9,378 bases of DNA from contig JACMOF010000175.1 in NCBI GenBank assembly GCA_014378155.1, positions 1 through 9,378 on the forward strand. Direction: 5' to 3'. A model generated the notes under the pieces. The model was not told the origin of the DNA. It ran no database searches and saw nothing but the letters and a program-made list of their open reading frames with translations. The stretch comes from Caulobacter sp. GTDB taxonomy: Bacteria > Pseudomonadota > Alphaproteobacteria > Caulobacterales > Caulobacteraceae. A program made the position numbers and the translations under genes. Positions 1 to 5,388 of this stretch are shown here, piece after piece. The stretch's first letter is position 1; the number at the start of each line of letters is the position of its first letter.

Positions 1-361
1 AGGAGCTCTCAAGGTCAGCTAGGGCGTCGCGGTCGAGGCCGCCGGTTTTGGCCTGGCGGATATAGGCTTTCCGGGCCCAGGCGGTGGCCGTCAGGGGAGC
101 GGCCGACAGGGCTGCCTCGTTCTCGCGCTCGGCGGTCGTCAAATCGGGGGGCGACTCGCGCAGGGCGCTGTCGGCGTTCAGCTCCCGCCGCGCCGCGCTC
201 GCGCCCTGGAGAGCGGCGTCGGTTGACGACAGACGGATCATCACACCTAGCGCAGCCGCCACGGTGCAGGTCGAGACGAGCAAGGCGACGCCGAAGGCCG
301 GTCGCCGCACCTGTTTCACGCGATGGCGCCGTCTTGGCCGTAGGCTTTCTGATGGCGACAC
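1..361 (-). CDS. Partial membrane-anchored hypothetical protein (N-terminal 120 residues)
   Basis: This reading frame is open from a GTG at 361 to the window edge, so its 3' end is missing. The GTG is chosen because a strong Shine-Dalgarno, AAGGGAGG, lies 7 nt upstream. An ATG at 399 in another frame stops after 27 codons. The N-terminus is very basic (RPRRRHRVKQVRR, residues 8-20). One hydrophobic segment follows at about residues 22-43 (FGVALLVSTCTVAAALGVMI), which suggests a signal anchor with the rest in the periplasm. The soluble part is Ala/Leu-rich and helical. It contains a stretch around residues 84-115 (AALSAAPLTATAWARKAYIR, then a Gly-Gly-Leu-Asp turn) that resembles one TPR-like helical hairpin of the kind seen in polysaccharide-locus membrane proteins. 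The TPR resemblance is by eye only, and I do not recognise the gene. It is divergent from the polysaccharide export gene, so the two may share a regulatory region. Confidence 0.62.
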   Translation of the reverse strand, partial: MSPSESLRPRRRHRVKQVRRPAFGVALLVSTCTVAAALGVMIRLSSTDAALQGASAARRELNADSALRESPPDLTTAERENEAALSAAPLTATAWARKAYIRQAKTGGLDRDALADLESS

Positions 362-563
362 TCCCGGTCCTCCCTTGCGCTCTGGCGATCCGCCTTCATC
401 GTACGGCAAGGCTTTTAATCATTTATGTTTTTCTTCCGGAGTATTGTGCGGCGCCGAAGAAGGCTTGAACTCGGGCCCGCGAACTGCAAATTGACAGGCT
501 CTGCCTTGGACATCCCGCGCGGTCCGATCCGAGGCGTTCAGACACTATGCAGGAACCAAACGG
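362..563. promoter_or_regulatory. Divergent intergenic region, probable promoters for both flanking genes
   Basis: These 202 bp separate two divergent genes, so promoters for both must lie here or nearby. The most AT-rich patch of the left half is at about 411-448 (gcttttaatcatttatg, then tttttcttccgg), which stands out against the GC-rich background. A perfect TTGACA hexamer occurs at 491-496 on the plus strand, but no convincing -10 element follows at 16-18 bp. I therefore do not place a specific promoter. The plus-strand gene has an AGGAA ribosome binding site at 551-555, 8 nt before its ATG. No convincing open reading frame occupies the region. Confidence 0.35.
369..376 (-). promoter_or_regulatory. 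Strong ribosome binding site deciding the GTG start of the left-edge gene
   Basis: On the minus strand this reads AAGGGAGG, a near-perfect complement to the 16S rRNA 3' end. It is followed by 7 nt (ACCGGGA) and then GTG at 361-359. It is the best Shine-Dalgarno in the window and is the main evidence that the left-edge reading frame is a real gene with a GTG start. Confidence 0.6.
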
Positions 564-1151
564 ATGAGGCATTGGCTAGGCACGGCTATCTTGGGGATCC
601 TCCTCGCCTGCTCAGTGGCGGCGTGCGCGCCGGGCGCCGTCGGGGCCGGGCCGAGCAGCGGGGCGGGCGGCCTCGTTCCGACCCGGGAAGTGGCGGAGTA
701 TCGCCTGGGCGCGGCCGATAAAGTCCGGATTAACGTTTTCAACGAAGAGGCGCTGACGGGAGAGTTCCTCGTCGGCGGTAATGGCAAGATTTCCATGCCC
801 CTGATCGGCGAAGTCCAGGCCGCCGGCCTGACCGTCTCCATGCTTCAGGAAGAGATCGCCGTCGCGCTGCGCCAAGGCTACATCAACGAGCCACGGGTGA
901 GCGCCGAAATTCTCACCTATCGTCCGTTCTACATTCTGGGCGAGGTGAACAAGCCGGGGGAATATCCGTTTACGAACAACCTGACGGCGCTGAACGCGGT
1001 GGCCACCGCCCAGGGCTTCACCTACCGCGCGAACACCAAATTGGTGTACATCAAGCGGGCAGGGGATAGTGGCGAGCAGGTCTATCCGCTCACGACCGCA
1101 ACACAGGTTGCGCCCGGCGACACCATCCGCATCGGCGAGCGCTACTTTTGA
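564..1151 (+). CDS. Short Wza-type outer-membrane polysaccharide export (OPX) lipoprotein
   Basis: The 195-residue product belongs to the polysaccharide biosynthesis/export family, whose Wza-like members form the outer-membrane exit for capsule or exopolysaccharide. A lipoprotein signal peptide is visible: a basic start, hydrophobic residues 4-20 and the lipobox VAAC with Cys21 as the lipidated residue. A Gly/Ser/Pro-rich linker follows. The polysaccharide export domain runs from about residue 44 to 118 and starts with the typical YRLGAADKVRINVFNE. One SLBB beta-grasp domain spans about 121-170 and includes the hallmark FYILGEVNKPGEYPF. The protein ends at GDTIRIGERYF. At 195 residues it is about half the length of E. 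coli Wza and lacks the second SLBB copy and the C-terminal amphipathic helix that forms the outer-membrane barrel. Short forms like this are common in alphaproteobacteria and may need a partner for the channel. The start is supported by AGGAA 8 nt upstream. A co-polymerase or glycosyltransferases would be expected nearby but none lies in the window. Confidence 0.92.
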   Translation: MRHWLGTAILGILLACSVAACAPGAVGAGPSSGAGGLVPTREVAEYRLGAADKVRINVFNEEALTGEFLVGGNGKISMPLIGEVQAAGLTVSMLQEEIAVALRQGYINEPRVSAEILTYRPFYILGEVNKPGEYPFTNNLTALNAVATAQGFTYRANTKLVYIKRAGDSGEQVYPLTTATQVAPGDTIRIGERYF

Positions 1152-1250
1152 ACCGTGCGGCCGGACAGTGCGGCAGGCCGCCGCAGCGATCGGCGAGCAG
1201 GAGCGTTCGCGCCGGACCGGGCGTGCCGGCGCCGTCATAAGGGTCTCGTG

Positions 1251-2060
1251 ATGTTTGGAAATCTGTTCAGAAGACCGGGTCGGCCGCTTCGCCGGCGCAC
1301 GGTGAGAATGCCCGATGACACAGTGGTGTGGGCGATCGGCGACGTTCACGGGCGCCGCGACCTTCTCGAACCCCTGGTTGCCGAGTTGCTGGCGGATCTT
1401 TCGCGCAGCCCGGCGCGCCGCAAGGTCGTCGTCTTTCTCGGCGACTACGTGGATCGCGGACCGGAATCGTGCGGCGTGATCGAGTTGCTGGCCTGCCTGC
1501 CGGGTGCGCACCCCTTCGAGTTTCACTTCTTGCGCGGCAACCACGAAGACCGGATGGAGGCGTTTCTCACAGATCCGTCCGTGGGTCCCAGCTGGTGTGA
1601 CTACGGCGGCCGCGAAGCCTTGCTGTCCTACGGCATCGATGCCCCGATCCGCCGGGACGACTTGGAAGGCTGGGCCGTCACGTCCCGGACCCTGAACCGC
1701 GCCATGAAGGAGGCCCATAAAACCTTCCTCGCCAATCAGGAAATGTCGCTCGGCATCGGCGACTACTTCTTCGCCCATGCCGGAGCCAAACCCGGGGTGC
1801 CCTTGGAGAGCCAGTCCGCGCACGATCTAATGTGGGTGCGGCAGCTTTTCCTGGACGACCCCAGGCCCTTCGACCGCGTTGTGGTGCATGGCCATACGCC
1901 GCTAGAGAAGGTCCACATCGATCACCGCCGCATCGGCGTCGATACCGGAGCCTATGCGACCGGCGTGCTCACCGCCCTTCGCCTGGAGGGGGAGAGCCGC
2001 TGGTTGCTTCAGACGGCGAAATCCGGAGGCGGCGTCGAACTGTCGCTTCGAGCCGCCTGA
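1251..2060 (+). CDS. PPP-family metallophosphatase (serine/threonine phosphatase-like)
   Basis: The 269-residue product carries the complete metal-binding signature of the calcineurin-like PPP phosphatases: GDVHG (residues 30-34), GDYVDRG (64-70), GNHE (96-99, His98 being the likely catalytic acid), FFAHAG (173-178) and VVHGHTP (211-217). These Asp, Asn and His residues hold a two-metal site that hydrolyses phosphomonoesters. The GDYVDRG motif and RGNHE context point to the bacterial PrpA-like protein phosphatase group rather than to ApaH (diadenosine tetraphosphatase), although substrate cannot be read from sequence. There is no signal peptide or membrane segment, so it should be cytoplasmic. 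The frame is open back to 1155. I start at ATG 1251 because AAGGG (1239-1243) sits 7 nt upstream and homology begins soon after; an in-frame GTG directly precedes the ATG. It lies 99 bp after the OPX gene. In other exopolysaccharide loci phosphatases reset the tyrosine kinase that drives chain export, so a regulatory role in export is plausible but unproven. Confidence 0.9.
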   Translation: MFGNLFRRPGRPLRRRTVRMPDDTVVWAIGDVHGRRDLLEPLVAELLADLSRSPARRKVVVFLGDYVDRGPESCGVIELLACLPGAHPFEFHFLRGNHEDRMEAFLTDPSVGPSWCDYGGREALLSYGIDAPIRRDDLEGWAVTSRTLNRAMKEAHKTFLANQEMSLGIGDYFFAHAGAKPGVPLESQSAHDLMWVRQLFLDDPRPFDRVVVHGHTPLEKVHIDHRRIGVDTGAYATGVLTALRLEGESRWLLQTAKSGGGVELSLRAA

Positions 2061-2143
2061 CTCTCGACCCGCCGCGACCGTGCGCCACGCCGGTTCGCCG
2101 CCCGCCGAGACTCGGCCAAGGGTGATGCCGGTTTCAGGACTCA

Positions 2144-2161
2144 TTAACGGATGCCCGTTAA
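2144..2161. promoter_or_regulatory. 18-bp inverted repeat, possible operator upstream of the secretion genes
   Basis: The sequence TTAACGGATGCCCGTTAA has perfect 7-bp arms (TTAACGG and CCGTTAA) around a 4-nt spacer and lies 30 bp before the transporter's start codon. TTAA is rare in this GC-rich DNA, which makes a chance origin less likely. The size and symmetry fit a dimeric repressor or activator site. As RNA it could also form a short hairpin in the 5' leader. No known regulator consensus is matched with confidence: the TTAA pair is 10 bp apart, not the 7 bp of a CtrA site. Confidence 0.35.
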
Positions 2162-2191
2162 CCGTGTTCAGGCATTGAGAGAACTCAACTA

Positions 2192-3985
2192 ATGTCGTCG
2201 AACGTAAGTCGGCCGCCCCACGGCGCTCCCGTCGATCACCTGATCCGGGCGTGCCGGAGCCATTTTGTGGCCGTCGCCGCCTTCAGCGCGCTGTCGAATC
2301 TGCTTTTCGTCGTGCCGACTCTTTACCTGATGCAGGTCTACGATCGCGTGCTCCCGACGGGCGGGCTGATGACCCTCGTCCTGCTGAGCGGCGTCACCCT
2401 GCTGGCCTTGGGGGTGCAGGCGTTGCTCGACTGGGTGCGCTCGCGCATTCTGGTGCGCGCGGCCGCCCAGATGGATCTCAAGGCCTCGGCCGATGTGCTC
2501 TGGGCTGCGTTGTCGCGCAGCGCGAGGGGAACATCCGGCCAACGCGCAATCCAGAATTTCGACACTGTCAAGCAGGCCCTTTCCGGCCCGGTGCTTCTGT
2601 CAATCCTCGATGCGCCGTGGGGGCTGCTCTATCTGGGGCTGACCTATCTTCTTCATCCGGCCCTTGGCGTGCTGGCCACGCTGGCGGGCGCCGCCATGAT
2701 TGCCGTCGCCCTGACCAACGAGCGGCGGACACGCGCGCCGCTCAAGGCCGCAGGGGAGGCCGCAGCGAGAGGCTATTCGACCCAGGAGGCGGCGTCGCGG
2801 GGCCTGTCGGTCGTCGGGGCCCTCGGCATGAAGCGCGCCATGGTCATCAAGCATCTGTCGGAGCGCTCTCAGATGCTGGAGTGGCAGTCGCAGGCCAGTT
2901 TTCGCGCAGCCGCCTACACCAGTTTCAACAAGACCCTGCGCATCGTCGTGCAATCGGCCTCGGTCGGCGTCGGCGCCTACCTCGTCATCCAGGGCGATCT
3001 GTCAGCGGGGAGCCTCATGGCGGCCTCCTTCCTCCTTGCTCGCGCACTTTCGCCGATCGAGCAAATCACGGGCGCATGGCCGACGCTCGACAAGGCTCGC
3101 AACGCCGCCCTTTCGCTCAAGGCGCTTTTCGACGCGACCGGCGCGCAACCTGACCGGACCCGGCTCCCCGCCCCGCGAGGGCGGCTGACGCTGGAAGACG
3201 TCACGGTCCAGGCCGGCGCAGGCGCGCGACCTATCCTCAGCGGTCTGACGTGCACGATCGAACCAGGCCGGATCACCGGCGTCGCCGGCGCCAGCGGATC
3301 AGGCAAGTCGACGATGGCGCGGGTCCTCGTCGGCGGGGCCGACCTCAGCTCCGGCCTTGTGCGCCTGGACGGCGCCGCCCTTCAGGACTGGGATTCCGAC
3401 GCTCTGGGGCCGCACATCGGCTACCTGCCGCAGGAGTCCACCCTGTTTGAAGGCACTGTGAAGGAAAACATCTCCCGGTTCGGTACCTATGTCGCCGGCG
3501 ACGCAGACTCTCTGGATGAATCCACGGTGGCGGCGGCCATGGCGGTCGGCGCGCACGACATGATCCTCACGCTGCCTCACGGCTACGACACCCGGCTCGG
3601 GGTTAACGGCAGCGGCCTGTCAGGCGGACAGACCCAACGGATCGCCCTTGCGCGGGCCTTCTTCGGCGATCCCGTAGTGCTCGTTCTCGACGAACCCAAC
3701 GCCCATCTGGACGGGCTGGCCGAACAACAGCTCATCCAGGCGATGACGAACGCGCGCGCCCGGGGCGCGACGGTGATCGTGATGGCGCACTCCCGAGCCC
3801 TGCTTGGACTGGCTGATGAGATCATTGTTCTCAAGAACGGCGAGATCGACCTGTCCGGTCCGTTGAAGGACGTCGCGTCGCTGATGCGTGAACGGAGGTC
3901 CGGCCCGCGAACGTCGCCGGTCGACCGGACCGCCGAGCCGGCCGGCGATGACGCCCGTTCCCTCAATTCGAAAGCCGTCTCATGA
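2192..3985 (+). CDS. Type I secretion ABC transporter, PrtD/HasD/RsaD type (permease-ATPase)
   Basis: This 597-residue fused permease and ATPase is the inner-membrane engine that exports RTX-type proteins in one step from the cytoplasm. The N-terminal half contains about six membrane segments (roughly residues 24-48, 58-80, 133-153, 156-176, 250-268 and 272-290), including the family-typical LMQVYDRVLPTGG near 47-58. The nucleotide-binding domain (about 331-560) is intact: Walker A GASGSGKST (366-374), Q-loop YLPQE, signature LSGGQ (476-480), Walker B VLVLDEP with Asp500 and Glu501, and the H-loop His533. The Walker B extension LDEPNAHLD is characteristic of the PrtD group. No N-terminal C39 peptidase-like domain is present, unlike HlyB. 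The C-terminal 30 residues are polar and probably disordered. The ribosome binding site is weak (GAGAGAA, 2177-2183). The last codons overlap the adaptor gene by 4 nt (ATGA), which predicts translational coupling. The convergent RTX glycosidase is the likely substrate. Confidence 0.95.
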   Translation: MSSNVSRPPHGAPVDHLIRACRSHFVAVAAFSALSNLLFVVPTLYLMQVYDRVLPTGGLMTLVLLSGVTLLALGVQALLDWVRSRILVRAAAQMDLKASADVLWAALSRSARGTSGQRAIQNFDTVKQALSGPVLLSILDAPWGLLYLGLTYLLHPALGVLATLAGAAMIAVALTNERRTRAPLKAAGEAAARGYSTQEAASRGLSVVGALGMKRAMVIKHLSERSQMLEWQSQASFRAAAYTSFNKTLRIVVQSASVGVGAYLVIQGDLSAGSLMAASFLLARALSPIEQITGAWPTLDKARNAALSLKALFDATGAQPDRTRLPAPRGRLTLEDVTVQAGAGARPILSGLTCTIEPGRITGVAGASGSGKSTMARVLVGGADLSSGLVRLDGAALQDWDSDALGPHIGYLPQESTLFEGTVKENISRFGTYVAGDADSLDESTVAAAMAVGAHDMILTLPHGYDTRLGVNGSGLSGGQTQRIALARAFFGDPVVLVLDEPNAHLDGLAEQQLIQAMTNARARGATVIVMAHSRALLGLADEIIVLKNGEIDLSGPLKDVASLMRERRSGPRTSPVDRTAEPAGDDARSLNSKAVS

Positions 3986-5334
3986 CCCCCCTGACGGCTT
4001 TCATGGAGACCTCTCCCCTGACCAAGGGGCTGTGCCACATCGCCAACGCCCGGCGCGACATCCTGCTTGGCGGCGCCGCAGCCACACTGTTCTTCGTCGG
4101 CTTCGTCGGCTGGGCCGCTTCGGCGCCCCTGGATTCGGCGGCGCACGCGACCGGCCAGGTCGCGGTCTCAGGCAGCAGGCAACAGGTCCAAAACCTCGAG
4201 GGCGGCGAGATTTCCGCCCTGCTGGTCAAGGAAGGCGATGTCGTCGCCGCCGGCCAGCCGCTGGTGGAACTGAACGCCGCTGAGGCCCGGGCCGCGGAGC
4301 GGGCTTTGGCCGCCCAAGTGATTCAGCACCAAGCCCAGATTTCCCGGATCCAGGCCGAAACCCTGGGGCGGCCGTTCGAGGCGCTTCGCCTGCCGGCGAG
4401 CGCCAGCCCCGAAGATCGCGCGCTTGCCGCCGAGGCCGAAATCATGGCGCGGCGGGAGCTCGCGGCGCGCGACCGGGCTTACGCTACGGAACAGGCGGTC
4501 CTCTCGCGCCGTGTCGACCAGCTTCACGAACAGATCACGGGGGGGCGCGTCCAGAGCGCCGCCAATGAACGTCAGCAGGGCCTGATGGGTCAGGAACTCA
4601 GCGGGATGCGCCGCCTAGCGGACCAGGGCTATGCGCCCCTGACCCGGGTTCGCGCGCTGGAACGGGCGGCCGCCGAGCTCGAAGGCGCCAACGGTGTTCA
4701 GCGCGGGGAAATAGCGCGCCTCGGCGCGGGCGTCGGCGAAATCCGGCTGCAGATGAGCCAGACGTCTGCGGAGCGCGCCCGCCTGCTGGCCGCCGAGACC
4801 CGCCAGGCGCAGTCGGAGCTTTCAAGCCTTATCCCGCAATGGGAGGCCGCCAAACAGCGGCTGGAGGCGTCGCGGATAAAAGCACCCGTCTCCGGCACAG
4901 TGATGGGGGTGACGGTCCACACCGTCGGGGGCGTGGTGGCGGCAGGGCAGAACCTGATGGAGATCGTTCCCGTTCGGCCGTCGCTGACCATGGATGTCCG
5001 CGTCCCGGCGCGGGATGTGGAGGGGCTGTCTGCGGGGCAGGCTGTCGAAATCAAATTCCCCAGCCTCACGAACCGACGGACCCCGGTGTTGATGGGATCC
5101 CTGGCCGTTCTGTCGCCTGACACTCTCGTCGATGAGAAGACCGGCGCGACCTTCTACACGGCCCGCGCCGTCGTCAGTGAAGTCGAGCTTCTGAAGCTCA
5201 ACCGGGGTGAGGCGTCACCCGTTCGGCTCAGGCCCGGAATGCCGGTCGAGGTGCTGATCCGCAAGCGCAAGAAGAGCCTTCTGGGATTCTGGTTTGAACC
5301 CCTGATGTCCTCGCTGTGGAGCCAAGGCGGTTAG
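3982..5334 (+). CDS. Type I secretion periplasmic adaptor, HlyD/PrtE family (membrane fusion protein)
   Basis: The 450-residue product links the inner-membrane ABC transporter to a TolC-like outer-membrane channel. It has a short cytoplasmic N-terminus (1-27) and one membrane anchor (about 28-48, ILLGGAAATLFFVGFVGW). The first half of a lipoyl/barrel-sandwich domain is at about 65-98 (QVQNLEGGEISALLVKEGD). A long Ala/Glu/Arg/Gln-rich alpha-helical hairpin follows at about 100-290, which should form the coiled coil that docks on the channel. The second lipoyl half lies at about 298-330 (SRIKAPVSGTVMG). A beta-barrel follows, ending with the family-typical RLRPGMPVEVLIRKRKKSLL (about 415-434). 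Length and order match the PrtE/HasE/RsaE group. The start overlaps the transporter stop by 4 nt, so the pair is co-translated. No outer-membrane factor gene follows; the next gene is convergent. Confidence 0.95.
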   Translation: MTPLTAFMETSPLTKGLCHIANARRDILLGGAAATLFFVGFVGWAASAPLDSAAHATGQVAVSGSRQQVQNLEGGEISALLVKEGDVVAAGQPLVELNAAEARAAERALAAQVIQHQAQISRIQAETLGRPFEALRLPASASPEDRALAAEAEIMARRELAARDRAYATEQAVLSRRVDQLHEQITGGRVQSAANERQQGLMGQELSGMRRLADQGYAPLTRVRALERAAAELEGANGVQRGEIARLGAGVGEIRLQMSQTSAERARLLAAETRQAQSELSSLIPQWEAAKQRLEASRIKAPVSGTVMGVTVHTVGGVVAAGQNLMEIVPVRPSLTMDVRVPARDVEGLSAGQAVEIKFPSLTNRRTPVLMGSLAVLSPDTLVDEKTGATFYTARAVVSEVELLKLNRGEASPVRLRPGMPVEVLIRKRKKSLLGFWFEPLMSSLWSQGG

Positions 5335-5348
5335 CCTGCGGCCCGACG

Positions 5349-5387
5349 TCGACACGGCTGGCCGGGTATGCCGGCCAGCCGTGTCGA
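5349..5387. terminator. Bidirectional hairpin terminator between convergent genes
   Basis: Perfect 17-bp arms, TCGACACGGCTGGCCGG (5349-5365) and its complement (5371-5387), enclose a 5-nt loop (gtatg). Three more pairs (5345-5347 with 5388-5390) can form after a one-base bulge and would include the stop codon of the minus-strand gene. The hairpin starts 14 bp after the adaptor's stop and abuts the TGA of the RTX gene, the position expected for a shared terminator. There is no run of T on either side, so it is not a classical intrinsic terminator. It may stop or stabilise both transcripts by structure alone. Confidence 0.7.
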
Positions 5388-5388
5388 G

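Noticed and set aside
491..496. Perfect TTGACA -35 hexamer upstream of the exporter gene
   Set aside because: No acceptable -10 element lies 15-19 bp downstream, so a promoter call would rest on one hexamer.
1157..1185. Small GC hairpins after the exporter stop codon (for example TGCGGC/GCCGCA around a 5-nt loop at 1169-1185)
   Set aside because: The stems are only 6 bp, alternatives overlap, there is no T-run, and such pairings are expected by chance in this GC-rich DNA.
1155..1250. Upstream ATG at 1155 that would extend the phosphatase by 32 residues
   Set aside because: The extension is Arg/Ala-rich without family similarity, and a good ribosome binding site precedes the ATG at 1251 instead.
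612..1823. 403-codon open frame on the minus strand opposite the exporter and phosphatase genes
   Set aside because: It is antisense to two genes with clear domain signatures, has no recognisable motif, and is rich in Arg/His/Gly as expected from a GC-rich shadow frame.
2144..2163. CtrA cell-cycle regulator site suggested by two TTAA cores
   Set aside because: The cores are separated by 10 bp rather than the 7 bp of the TTAA-N7-TTAA consensus.
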